Shown in pieces: positions 35,371 to 46,345 of a stretch of DNA of 64,000 bases (its first letter is position 1; the number at the start of each line of letters is the position of its first letter). The stretch spans positions 115,482-179,481 of the forward strand of contig CABFPE010000149.1 of the NCBI GenBank assembly GCA_900660155.1, given 5' to 3'. The position numbers and the translations under genes were made by a program. Under the pieces are notes generated by a model, which did not search any database, was not told the DNA's origin, and worked only from the letters and a program-made list of their open reading frames with translations. This DNA comes from Hofstenia miamia. Lineage: Eukaryota; Xenacoelomorpha; Acoela; Hofsteniidae.

Positions 35371-36718
35371 GAGAACAAATCATGCTTGGAATATTCTTTT
35401 GATAGGCTGCTCAGACGAAAAAGACGTTCGACTTGGGTTATGTAGTTTTGAAAGACATGTTGCACAGGAGCGTCTTGTACTGGTGTTTAATGTGCGGCGC
35501 ACGATAATGGTCTTCGAAGAACCCCACCAGCATTTGATAGTAGGTTTTGATGCTTTGGTCAAGCATCATGTACTGGTTGTATGCCAACCCACTGAGATAT
35601 AAAGGGAACTGTGACACAGCAGTCTCTTGCGAATTCTTGTGCTGTTTCATAGTCAATTCGAATAGAAAAAACCATTCGTCAAAGGACTGGGCAACGGCAT
35701 CGATTTGCCCGGTAAATCGGGGTAGAACAGAGTGCTTGCTGTATACTGGTATCTGCCCATGGAACTTGAGAGGGAGGATTGACTCACGGTACCTCGGTTG
35801 ATGCTTATAACCATTGCGCGGGCTGATATCACTCATGTGCTGCTCTCTATATGCAGGAACAACAACCGTACTTACTGGATCAGGCAGTGATTGAACGTGG
35901 CCAGTTTGCAGAGTAGCTCCAGTTGATAACGTAGCAACTCAGGTAAGAGCCGCCTGAGCGAAGTTCAGAGGACTGCGAGAAGGTGAAGTCGCAGATGGCA
36001 TAGACGAGGACACTCCACACAAAGGGGCGACTGGAGGAGGCTGGCTCACACCAACGAGCTGAACCACTCGACTGATAATTCTCTCAGCTAATTCGTCCAG
36101 GGCGTCATTTAACATGACATGAGTAATGTATTCGTCATTTTGGCTACATCGAGGAGGCAAACTATCCTCTTGTCAATTCGATTTGTCCATAGAGCTTTTT
36201 AGTTCGTGAATTTGTAACTCGAGAGCAAAGGTTGACTCCAGCATCTGTCTCTCCATGCGCTGATATGCTACATGCTGGGTGTTGAGCTCAGCTTGTAGGG
36301 ATTCGACCTGGCGTTCACTCTCCATTCGTAGCGCTACTTGCTGTGATAACTCGTCCTGCAAGTGCTCGACTTCAGCTAAGCGTACATTGAAGTGAGGGGT
36401 AGATTGCTGCTTGTGACCACTAGCGTAACTGTGAGGACGCAAAGGAATAGGTGGAGCATTCTGCGTGTTCAGTATGCGTTGCGGGTTTCTGTTGAATGAC
36501 GGACTCATGTTGGCATTGCTATAAGGGATAGTAGATGCGTTGTGGCTCTCATCCATTCTTTGAACAGTAGGAGAAGTTAGAGGGCAGAAGTTCAACAACG
36601 ATCCAATGGTGCAAGGGGCAGCGTCCAGGCTACCAGTGCTTGCACAGGGGACACTCCGAGTGGGAGGAGTCCCAAAAGTAGGAGAATAAATTACAGTATG
36701 GCTTGAGCTAGAATCCAT
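35371..36718 (-). pseudogene. Element B2 gag, N-terminal and capsid part
   Basis: Start codon at 36716-36718 (MDSSSSHTVIYSPTFGTPP). Frames 36173-36718 (coiled coil EVEHLQDELSQQVALRMESE), 35939-36160 and 35438-35836 (capsid, FDEWFFLFELTMKQ and SQFPLYLSGLAYNQYMMLD). A TGA lies near 36172 and a small deletion near 35437 changes the frame (MSFKTT and stop instead of FKFGDDI). The nucleocapsid is lost in the gap. Similar to B3 gag but with many differences, so a separate copy. Confidence 0.85.
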
Positions 36719-37126
36719 GGGAACGTAAAGAAGAAAACAACAATTTTCAGAATTGACAATGGGAGCACTCCCATTCACACAGGAACGAAACAAAGATACT
36801 TACAAGGGGTAACATTGACTAACAGTCCAAAAAGGGAGGAAATGAACACGGTTTCGCTTGGTAATAAATCCAACAACGTAAGAAGCACTAGTAACAAGTA
36901 AAAAAACAAGAAATTTAACGCAGTTGACATCAGCCAAATAAGAAACGCAGAAGTGTCATCACCATCCTTCGAGGGTGAGGAAGCTAATGAATACATTGAT
37001 GGGTGACTTTACATGAAGTCTCAAAACAATAATACGTACCAAATGAAAACCAACTCACAACCAAACCATCAAAAGAAAACAACAGGATTAAACAGTTATC
37101 ACGTCAGCATCCTGTCACGGTCGCCA
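36719..37126 (-). other. Element B2 leader with primer-binding site
   Basis: Leader of about 390 nt plus PBS at 37111-37126 (TGGCGACCGTGACAGG on the minus strand), identical to B3's PBS. Confidence 0.75.
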
Positions 37127-38061
37127 TGTAGAATTGGTGGCTGGTAGGAAAACTTAACTAGAAACTTAATTGACTCCACAAAAGGTTTGAATAGCCTTTA
37201 CAGAACAGCCACAATTCCAGGAAAGAGAATAACACAGAACTTATAACATTTATAGATGTAACATTGGTAATTCATCTAAGTAACAAAACTACTTTAGGTA
37301 ACAACCAAGATGACCAATTCCTATGGCTTCCAGCCAAAGCGGAACATCCAGAAGTAAAGTGCTTAACCTATTGACTGGTGCTACCCTATTTGTCTCACTT
37401 GCTTAACTTCTATCTCACTTCAAAAATACAAACTCATTTTCATTGTTATCTCTCAGCTCACTATTAAATAATCCGTAATTGCCAGATATTCGTGCTAGCC
37501 AGCGGCATGGTATCATCACAGTGTTAGGTTGTATAAGTGCATGTACGTGTTGAAATACGAATGAGAGATTTATTATTTCCTTATGCGTAACTGTATACAT
37601 AACTTAATGAACCACAATTCGGACTGGGTAATCAAAAGACCCCCAGAAGCAACGTGTAGCCCCGTGCTAGTGAAAGCACTCCCGAATTGTCGCTGATCTT
37701 AAGCAATAAGTTTCATTTAAGATAATAAATAAATAAGAAACACAATGGTAAAGACGGCAGTTAAGAGTAGACAAAGTCTATTGAACATTCGCTACAGTTG
37801 TCTCAGTTTATATACAAAAGATTCAGTTATTACCTGCCTTTGTTTACAATTTTCACAGATAGCAACATAGTTTAACATGCACAATAATAATTCCCTCGTA
37901 AAATTCAATTTGAGCAAATAAAAGCACCGATGAGGGGACATCAAAATTAATAGCAACGAATTAAGATCAAAAATGATCAAAAACGGCATGGTGACGTCAC
38001 AATACAATAAATGTAAATTAAAAAGATATAAAAGGCATCAAAATCCCCGAGCAACTCTACA
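37127..38061 (-). repeat. Element B2 5' LTR
   Basis: 935 bp from TGTAGAATTGG to GCAACTCTACA. TATA-like box at 37808-37814 and a perfect TGACGTCA at 37992-37999. Target duplication TTAT follows at 38062-38065. Confidence 0.9.
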
Positions 38062-38470
38062 TTATCATTTCCATCAGGCCAAATAATAAAATCCATTCTT
38101 TTAGTGCTATCTCTGCTGTTTTATTTTTCATTGGGATTATTCTTACATATTTAGTAAAATTGTCCACAATTACCAGTAGATGTTGATAACCCTCTTCATC
38201 CTTTGACCACATTTCCAGGTCTATGTGGATTATTTCATTTGGTTGTGTTGCAATGATTTTCTCCATAGGTACCCTCTGCATTGGGAAGTGCTGTTTATTA
38301 TGTAGTATGCATGTGGTGCATTTATTGATTATATCCTTTGTAACTTTCCTCACTGCTGTCATTATGAATCTTGCATTAAATGTTTTCTCTGTTTGTATGA
38401 TTCACAGGTGGCCCTTTTCATCTATTTTCCTTATCAACTCCCTCTTGAAATAATCAGGTATTGTGATTCT
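38062..38470 (-). pseudogene. Element C integrase, N-terminal part
   Basis: Frame 38057-38362: CTTC half of the zinc finger, IIHIDLEMW with the first catalytic Asp, then KEWILLFGLMEMI at the B2 insertion point. The other part starts at 18113 with the second catalytic Asp. Element E has the same string uninterrupted (PMEMIISD at 49180-49202). Confidence 0.85.
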
Positions 38471-39300
38471 GTTGTTGTGGGCCTCTACATATAGTAATAC
38501 ATTTTATTGATCCTCCATTTATTATGCTCATAATAGCTTGCTGTTAACTTCAACAGTATCATTCAGGGTTCTTTTATCTTTTTTATGATCTTGCTAAGGA
38601 TCATGTTGTCTCTCTGTTTTTCTACTATCTCTTGTTCAGATATTTCTTCTCTCATCAATATTCATAATACTGCTTGCCCCTTCTTGTCCATGTTTATCTC
38701 AGGCAATCCCTTATATTTGGTGTGCAGTAGGAACTGAAACTGCTTTTTCTCCCCATCTAGTTTTTGGTATTTCAAGTAATGACATCCAAAAGTCTGTGTT
38801 GTTGTGTAAGGTACCTTTCTGGTGTTTGATTGAAAACATGAATTTGTTTAAATACTCAATCCATCATGATACTATCCCAGACATATCCCCTGAGAACTTC
38901 TTCAACCAGGCTAGTCCACTATTATCCATGTGCACTCTAAATTCTCTGCTAATCAAGAAATACCCAAATTTTTTGATACTTTCAATCAGTGCCAACATTT
39001 CCACATTGGTAGATCTGTAGTTTTCCTTGCTTAGCTTTAGTTTCCAGCTAAAGAACTGTATGGGAACCTCCTTTCCATTTTTCACTTGTCCTAGTGTTGC
39101 TCCAATTGCTACTTTACTTATGTTGCAGTTTAATATGATTTCTCATTATAATCTGGCATGTTCACAATGGCAATTTAGCTAATTCTTCTTTGATGTTATC
39201 TAGCTCCTCCTGTTCTTGATATGTCCATACAAATGGCACTGATTTTCTCATCAATTTCATCATTTTCACTGTCTTTCTAGCAATGTTCAGGAAAAAAGTG
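38471..39300 (-). pseudogene. Element C RNase H and tether
   Basis: Frame 38864-39085: PIQFFSWKLKLSKENYRSTNVEMLALIES (in overlapping pieces; Glu present) and VHMDNSGLAWLKKFSGD (Asp present). Upstream and downstream parts are frameshifted, for example around 39100-39180. Decayed relative of E 47922-48617. Confidence 0.75.
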
Positions 39301-40210
39301 CCATAGTAGTTGAAGAATCCCATTATCCTTTGTAAGTCTTTCTTATTGCTTAGCTTTTCTATTTTTCAGATCATTTCCCTCACATTGTCTTTCATACATA
39401 TTCTGCCTTTCTCAATTGTTCTTCCAAAGAATACTATTTTCTCCTTTAGTATATCATACTTGTTTCCATTGATGCAGAGTCCTGCTTTCTCCAGTATCAT
39501 CAAAGTCCTTTCAAATTTTTCTAAGTGCTTTTGTATCATGTCACTTGTCAATATTATATCATCTATGTATGGATCAACTCCATCTTCCATTCTGTGTGTC
39601 TTGTTCTTCAGTACTTTTGTGATGTATCTTTGAAAGATTGCTGGTGCATTGCACAGTCAAAATGCCATGTATATCCATTTGTACAACCCATATGGGGTTA
39701 TGAATACTGTTTTTTCAATACTGTCTTCTTCCATTTTCACTTGCCAGTATGCCTTGCATAAATCTAACATTGTAAAGTACTTGTGCTTGCTTGCCTTGTA
39801 TAGCATGTCCTCTATTTGTGGGAGAGGATATGAATCCTTCTTCATTACCTTGTTCAATTTGTGGAGGTCTATACATGAGCAATACTTATCTAACTGCTTC
39901 ATGAATATGGTTGGTGCTGCTTACAGGCTTTTACTTGGGCAAATGATCATATTATCAATTAATTCATCTAGTATGCAGTTGTATTTGTCTTTCATCTGCT
40001 CTGGTACTCTTGTGACTGGCAGCTTTATAGGTTTATCCATTGTTGTAAATATCTTGTACTTCTTGCCTACTGCTTGTCACACACTTATTTCTCTGTAATT
40101 GAATATAAGTTTGTGTCTTTCCAACATCTCTCTTAGTTGTGTCATTTCCTTCTCCTCAAGGTGCAGATAATCCTCATTTCTTATTTCCTGTACACATCTC
40201 CTTTGTTTGA
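39301..40210 (-). pseudogene. Element C reverse transcriptase
   Basis: Frame 39366-39590 holds PYIDDIILTS, the intact YIDD box. Frame 39657-39902 holds SCIDLHKLNKVMKKDSYPLP, FTMLDLCKAYWQVKM and YGLYKWIYMAF. A stop near 39656 separates the two. The catalytic residues survive but the gene is broken. Confidence 0.8.
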
Positions 40211-40990
40211 TTTCATCCCTATGCTTTTGAGTCAGCTTTTGGGAATAAATGTGACTTTGATGGTGTTTTTCCAATCACCCTTGAGTCAACCATGTGGAGT
40301 ACTTTCCATTTTCATCTGCAAGTCCTTGAGTTGACCATCATTGTCCTCTATAGCTTTCCAAATGAGTCTGATGTTGGATTTGATGTATTTTCAGTATATC
40401 CTTACTTGAGATTTCTTTAAGTCAACATTTCAGTTTGTGGCATTGAGGATTGATATTTTCCCCTTTCCATTCTTTACTGTGCAAACACTGGATGGCATTG
40501 ATACTGTCTTTGTGTTGATTCCCTTATTGTCATGCAGCATTGTGTCAGCTGTTATTGGGTCTTCTGTCTCAATTGTATGCATCCTCCATTGGTGTGGTTG
40601 CAGATGAATGTCTTCCAGCAATTTGAACATGATCATTTTGTGTCTTCCTTTTTCCTCTTTGATTTCTATTTCTTCCTCCTTTACTTTTATTGTCTTATTT
40701 GCATAGTTTATGACACATCCATTTTTTGTCAGAAATTCATCATCCACTACTAGTGATTGCTCAAATGTCATGTTTGTGATTCTCATATGCACTGCATTTA
40801 TTAACCATTTTGTGTTTATATATTCTCCTGATGCATTGATTAATCATTAATTGCACCTGTTCAGATCTTCATGTTTAAACCCCAGCTTCATCACTCACTC
40901 ATCTGTGATTATTGATGTTGCTGCTCCAGTATCAATTGTTGGCTTTGTCATTACTCCATTAATTGCTATCATTATTGTATTTATCATGTT
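40211..40990 (-). pseudogene. Element C protease and linker
   Basis: The active site TIDTGAATSIITDE is on the minus strand near 40905-40945. The 40430-40792 frame covers the C-terminal half and linker with GCVINYANKTIKV. The linker at 40211-40430 contains QLKD and WLKGDW, related to the QLKG repeat of E ORF3. Confidence 0.75.
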
Positions 40991-42582
40991 GAGATTTGTC
41001 AGAATCATTATCAATGCATGGTTTTTACAAGTTGCTGTTCTGACTAGTTTTCCAACTCCTTTTTGGTTGGCAGTGCTTCATCCATTTTGTTTTCTGATTC
41101 TAACATGTCTTTGTCATCATAGTAGGCTTCCTCATCTCTGATTAAATTTATATGCTTAGTGCAGTCAGGTGCTTTGTGACCCTTTTGTCCACACTCATAG
41201 CCCTTACATCTTTTTCTCTTACTTTTCTAGTCTTACCATCATTTCCTCTGATCTTTATGATTTTCTCTGGTATATTTTCAATATAAGGTTTGCTTGGGAG
41301 TTGTGGTTTGAGATTGTTCCTCCATGTTGGTGTTTCTCTATGCCAGGCAGCTTTTTCATAGATTCATGCATTATTCTTGATTATTGCTTGTATGTTGACT
41401 GCCTTCTGAATCATCCTTTTCATGTTGTCATCTAAATTGCACTTGATTTCAAACTGTGTTCTGATACTCTCTGGCAGATATGTGAAAATAGATCATATTT
41501 TGAGTATCTGTTTTCCTTTGAACTCAGCATTAGCAATCACTCAACCTGTTGGATGTAGTTTCTTATGTGATCAGTTTTCTTCATTTTAGTTGCATTTAAG
41601 ATTATTCAATACTAGTTCTTAAAAATTTTGTTTTCATAGTAGTCTATGAAGTCACCTATGAGTAGTTTGTAATTCCTTTTTGTTTCCATATCTAACAGTA
41701 GGTAGTGTTGGTAAGCTGTACCTGCCAAGTACAACAGTAATCTTGCTGCTGTTACTGGATCACTTTGCTTTCTGCCATTGTGATTTCAAACATTTGTAGC
41801 CACTCAACAAATGTTGGGTTATATCCATCTACCCTCCCATTGAATTTTCCTAGTGTTGCTTTACAGAGTATGGTGTCATTGGTTGTATACCATGATAGTA
41901 TTGAGCTTTTGTATTTGGGTTTTGTTATGATTTTTGATTGTATCTTCCTCTTGTAGTTGGGTGGTTACTGCCTTTGTAGTTTCATTTATAATTTTCTGTT
42001 TTTCAGTGTCTATGTCTTGGTCAGAATTCTATTTTGTGGGTCTGTATGTTCCCTTGGTTTTCTTCTTCCATTAACTGTAGCAATTCAGTTTATCTTTTAA
42101 TTGCTCAAGCTCTCCTGCTTGTAAATTGTTATCTTCTATCAACTGTCAGTTCACTCCTTCCAGTTGTTGATTTTTTTTCCATTGTTGATTTTGCTCGTAG
42201 AATCTTTTGTTGGACTCAGATAATTGTTGTGTGAGAGTTTTAATCTCATTTTGAAATAGTTAGCTTTGTTGATCTAGTTGTAATTCTATGTCTAATTTGA
42301 GTTTATTCAAGATGATTTCACTCTGTTGCTCCATCTGTTTGAATTTATGTGTTAGCTGTTCTATTTCATTCCTTAAGAGTGCTTTGTTTTCTTGACTCCT
42401 TTTTAGCATGTTGATTATTTCCTAAGGGCTTGTCCCAGGGGGTGAGTGTAAAGACTGTAATTCTATGTTAGGGGATGAGTTTTCACCAGAATATGATGAT
42501 GATCATGTAGCTCTAGGGGTTACTACCCTGGGTGCTACTTTCTTTGCACTGCCTTTTTCCTTTTGTCATTTTTTTGGTTCAT
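40991..42582 (-). pseudogene. Element C gag
   Basis: Probable start at 42580-42582 by position. A long helical, Gln/Leu/Lys-rich coiled coil lies at about 41950-42430 (IINMLKRSQENKALLRNEIE and following). Capsid remnants at 41450-41860 include TFVEWLQMFEI. Nucleocapsid at about 41040-41215 has GYECGQKGHKAPDC, where the first Cys of CCHC is Gly. About 15 stops. The slippery TTTAAAC of E is missing at the gag end. Confidence 0.7.
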
Positions 42583-42850
42583 AGTGGTGCCCCTTCTTGG
42601 TCACAATTCCCAGATCTTGTTCAAGTGCAATATTTTGGGTTTAGGTAAATCTCTTTGTTGACTGTTTTACTTTTAATGTAGTTGTCCTGTTGCTTGACTT
42701 CCACTTTTACTTGTAGATCATGTCAAAGTGTGCAGATCATTCCACTGAATCTTTCTTTCAACATAAAAGAAATTCCTTATGTTCTGTTAAGAAGCAAACT
42801 ATTTTACTCTAGTAGAAAAAAAATTCTTTTCCAATGGTTGTTGTTCTTGG

Positions 42851-42865
42851 CTGTCATGGTTGCCA
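42851..42865 (-). other. Element C primer-binding site
   Basis: The minus strand reads TGGCAACCATGACAG right after the LTR end GATGTTACA. It differs by two transitions from the B type, both explained by CpG loss. Confidence 0.65.
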
Positions 42866-43367
42866 TGTAACATCCTCTGCCAGGCATAATTACTGTTTGT
42901 CCTTTGTTACTCTATAACATTGGTTGTATATTTGCAGGTAGGGATTTACTAATTTGATACTGCTTTAGCTTTTTTATATTTCTGGTAATGTAACTTAACA
43001 AGATTTGACTATTCACTATTTAGGTGATGAAGCTATGCATCATTTCCTTCAATGATCAATAGTGGGCATCTGCCTGAAGCTGATCTCAACATCCAGTTTC
43101 ACTTATTCACTGAGGATCCATTTGATTGAGTTCCACTTCTCAGCTCAATACTGTAACTTATGTGTACCCTATCCTAGCTCAGTGTATACTCAAGATAAGA
43201 CACAATTTGACTTAGTCTCTCTTTGTAAAAGTGTTTCATGTTAATGCAAACAGACTTGTTACTAGCTGCTCAATTATTATTACATGTAGCCATTACTGAA
43301 ATATATTGGCTTTAAAAACTAGTTTAATAATTAGCAGCTTCCTAACTTACATTAAATAATAACTACA
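42866..43367 (-). repeat. Element C 5' LTR
   Basis: On the plus strand it starts TGTAACATCC next to the PBS and ends AACTACA at 43367. The right end is fixed by homology: from 43368 the sequence aligns with element E's 3' LTR at 53961. Length 502 bp, shorter than family A/B LTRs. Confidence 0.7.
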
Positions 43368-43678
43368 TCATCATTTACTTGATGTGCTTTTAGGTTAAGT
43401 GTACAAATAGGGATTTTTATTTGTTATAGCTTTCCTATTGGTCATTATTCCACCAGTTTCATTATCATTATGATTGCTTGGCTAACCCTCATTATAGAGG
43501 CAATGTTTATTAAATCTCATTTTTCCTGGTTATCATATCTATTGCCATTAAACCATTAACTATTAAGTACAGAGAGAGAGAGATGTTAGAGTCTGTCAGA
43601 CATTGAAGAATGAGCAAACTGGAATTATGTTGAGCAAACCCTAAATTAAGGTAAATTTGATATTGGCAAGATTCTACA
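43368..43678 (+). repeat. Element E 5' LTR, 3' remainder
   Basis: Aligns with 53961-54727 but lacks about 440 bp present there at 54140-54583. It ends GATTCTACA directly before the PBS. The first about 385 bp of the LTR should lie left of the window, beyond C's 3' LTR. Confidence 0.75.
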
Positions 43679-43694
43679 TGGTGACCATGACAGG
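43679..43694 (+). other. Element E primer-binding site
   Basis: TGGTGACCATGACAGG, two transitions from TGGCGACCGTGACAGG, both at former CpG positions. Confidence 0.7.
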
Positions 43695-43704
43695 CACCCA
43701 ACAT

Positions 43705-44509
43705 CCCAGATATCAAATTTTGGTCTAAACAACATTGTTTTTAGTTGTTTTTTATGGTTGTTTTAACATTGAAATGGTACCCTTTTGACTGGTCTAAACA
43801 ATGTTGTTTCAACAACATCACATTGGGTTGCTTTTTGGTTTTTTTTTCTGAATAAAAAAGCACTATTTTTAGGTTGTAACAATGTTATTTTATGTTGCCC
43901 ATGATTGTTCTAGCATTACTTTTATATGCAATACATCAAATTTATATTGATAATCAGCTCAAACATTACTATTTAAACAAGCACAAGCCCAACAAAGGGC
44001 AGAACAGTAATACAATAAATACATTAAGTACTACATATGCTGACATTTTGAATGAATGTCTTGCTTTTAAATGATAACAATAAGCATAAAAATCTGCCAA
44101 ATTTAACAAAATATAAACTTTTAAAGTTAAGTATAATTTTGAAATAATACTTTTTTTAATCATAAAGAATCTCTTCTGCTCAAATGTAACTTTTTTATCT
44201 GACAGATCATTTGAAGGTGTCCAAATATTCATGAATAAATTATTTTGAAAATTTGCTTACCAAGTATATTATAATTTTTCACAAATTTAATATTTCAAAA
44301 GAGCTCTTTGCAATTCTGTTCTTTATATATAAATCAAAATGATGAAGTAAGTTCTATTTGCAAGCATCTGCTTGAATCTTAAATTATCACATTTTTAGTT
44401 GCTCAAATTAGTATTAATGGTTGTTATTATGATGTTAATGGTTGCTGCAACAACCAAAAGTATGAAACAAGCATAAACAACATAAAAACAACCAAAATTG
44501 TTATCTGGG
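43705..44509. mobile_element. Non-autonomous TIR element (MITE-like) in E leader
   Basis: 805 bp bounded by imperfect inverted ends: CCCAGATATCAAATTTTGG on the left and the reverse complement of CCCAGATAACAATTTTGG on the right. Inside are A/T-rich repeats of AACAACATTGTTT type near both ends. No coding frame of interest. No clear target duplication, so the superfamily is open. Confidence 0.55.
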
Positions 44510-44781
44510 GTGTGAAGGAGGACAAAGATGGAAATTTAAAGAAAATTCCTAAAAGCAAAAAACAACAGAAAAACCTAAACTGAGACTTAGTGTAAAGAAA
44601 GGGTTTTTAGTTACAAAAGAAAAGAAAATTGGAAGAAGAGGGAAAGGAAATAATTACCACACTTTACCTAAGTACATGAAGAAGCTAATTACATAATGGT
44701 AAATTCAAGAAAGAATATGAGGAGTAAAACAAAACTTCAAAAAACTCCCCAGTCAAGAAAACCCCAGAAACACAAGGAGCA

Positions 44782-46313
44782 ATGATGTCCCCTGAAAGTG
44801 AACCATCTCCAACAGAATTAGTAATACAGCCAGTGCAACCAGATACTGAACTGATGATAGTGGAATTAATAGAAATAATCAAAAACAATAAAATCAAAAG
44901 ACAAGAGCTAATGAGATGTATAGAACATTTAACACAAAGAATAGTTGAAATTGAAGAAATGAATAGTCAAAAAGAAAAATGCATTGATGAAATCATACAA
45001 GATACAAGTGCAAGGCTAATGGAATCTGTTCCAAATACAAATAGAAAAATTAATATAAATGAATAAAGAAACAATACTTCAAAGTGAAAGGTTGCAAAGA
45101 CTAATGAACAAGTTACATGAAGAAAATACAAACCTTAAAGAGGATAATATGAATAAACAATTAGAAATTGACAGTCAAAAAGATGAAATATGATTGATGA
45201 TACTAAGAAATGAAGAAAAAAGAAACAAAACAGTGAAGACTATAGAAGAGACAATAATCAAAAAGCCTTCACAGTTGAATGATGCAATACCTGTTAGTGA
45301 TACACAAATGGACAGTTATAAGCAAAGTCAAAATGAGGAAGAATTTATCAAAAAATTAGTAATAAATATAATGAAACAAGAACACAATAACTGTATGAAA
45401 CTGATAGAAAAGAAACCTAAATTTGAAGACAATTCTAGCAGAGGATGAGGATAACAATACATCTGTATGCAAAGCAATATTACCCAAGTTTACAGGACGA
45501 ATTGATAACTAATCACCAACATTCAACAAGTGGCTACAGATTTTCAAAATGAGTATGAGAGAGAGAAAAGTATCCCACCAAAGAGTGGCTGTGAGATTTC
45601 CACTATATTTGAGCAGGGTGGCATATCAGCACTATTTGGTATTGGACATCCAAACAAAGATTAACTATAAGAAATTGATAGGAGAATATCAACAATACTA
45701 TAGTGATGAAAGCTTCAAAAGTCAATGTTGAATGTTACTAAATGGAACAAAAATGATTAACAGAGACAACTTAAGAAACTACATGTCACAAGAAGAGAGG
45801 TTACTCAAATTGAGCTCAAGAGAAAAAACGTACTAAAAGTATGACCTATTCTTGCACATCTGCAAAGAACTACCAGAGTCAATACATCAACAATTCCAAA
45901 TTAAATGTGATACAGAAGACTCATTAGACAAGATGATCAGAAGAGGATTTGCAATGCAAATAACAATGGAAAATAATGCAAGAATTAATGAAAAATTAGT
46001 GGTAATGAAACAGATGATGAACAATACAATACTGATAGTGAACAAAACAGGAGGAAAATCACCAAATAAAAAGTCAGGAGAGGAAGTGATAAAAATAAAG
46101 TTGAAGGATGGAACAATTAAACAAATAAAAAGGAAAGACCTGAAATGCCAGATGTGTGGCAATAAAGCACATACAAAAAGATATTGTAAGAGACAAATTA
46201 ATTGGATCAAAGAAGAAGAAGCATATTTTGATGAAAAAGATTTAATCAAAAATGAAGAAGAGCAAGAAAATGACAAAGAAATTGAATCTACAGAAATGGA
46301 TGATTTAAACTAG
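44782..46313 (+). pseudogene. Element E gag
   Basis: Start MMSPESEPSPTELV at 44782. Frame 44782-45066 is a helical coiled-coil segment (ELIEIIKNNKIKRQELMRC), 45194-45448 continues it, 45549-45731 is capsid (VRFPLYLSRVAYQHYLVLD), and 45852-46313 carries the C-terminal capsid and the knuckle CQMCGNKAHTKRYC, an intact CX2CX4HX4C. Stops at 45064, about 45446 and 45731. The end GAT TTA AAC TAG is a slippery site. Confidence 0.8.
46304..46310 (+). promoter_or_regulatory. Slippery heptamer T TTA AAC at gag stop (E)
   Basis: Directly followed by the gag TAG at 46311-46313. The -1 frame reads FKLEGAPSPTK, one TGA, then APVLIVTD into protease. Protease is in the -1 frame relative to the knuckle, as in B3. 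Confidence 0.8.
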
Positions 46314-46345
46314 AAGGAGCACCATCTCCAACAAAATGAGCACCT

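Larger units (their letters stand above)
18114..38061 (-). mobile_element. Element B2: Ty3/gypsy LTR retrotransposon in element C integrase, carrying further nested elements
   Basis: Bounded by a left LTR (18114-19044) and a right LTR (37127-38061), with TTAT on both outer flanks (18110-18113 and 38062-38065). Both flanks belong to element C integrase. The two outer LTRs share U3 features that the middle LTR (28225-29150) lacks, so they are the true pair. B2's own sequence is at least the right LTR, leader and gag (35371-38061) and the left LTR with adjacent ORF3 (18114-20922). The middle is occupied by B3, D and F pieces plus two gaps. B-type copies retain many CpGs, so they are the youngest here. 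Confidence 0.8.
1..43367 (-). mobile_element. Element C: Ty3/gypsy LTR retrotransposon, split by two insertions, 3' end off-window
   Basis: Minus-strand element made of three segments: 38062-43367 (5' LTR, gag, protease, RT, RNase H, start of integrase), 16130-18113 (rest of integrase, pol tail, start of ORF3) and 1-586 (middle of ORF3). Element A fills 587-16129 and element B2 fills 18114-38061. The assignment rests on protein continuity with element E: the integrase frame resumes exactly at the ISD catalytic motif across B2, and ORF3 homology resumes across A. The 3' LTR must lie left of position 1. The copy is old: every frame carries stops and it is very CpG-poor. It is the same family as E (PBS, zinc knuckle spacing, ORF3) but on the opposite strand. 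Confidence 0.85.

Noticed and set aside
18114-38061. Tandem LTR-internal-LTR-internal-LTR array from unequal recombination
   Set aside because: The middle LTR is followed by element D pol and not by a polypurine tract, and its U3 differs from the outer LTR pair.
45887-46276. 129-codon minus-strand frame opposite E gag (and similar ones at 47061-47396, 50598-51089, 51330-51785)
   Set aside because: Shadow frames: the A-rich coding strand yields stop-poor T-rich antisense frames that look like membrane proteins.
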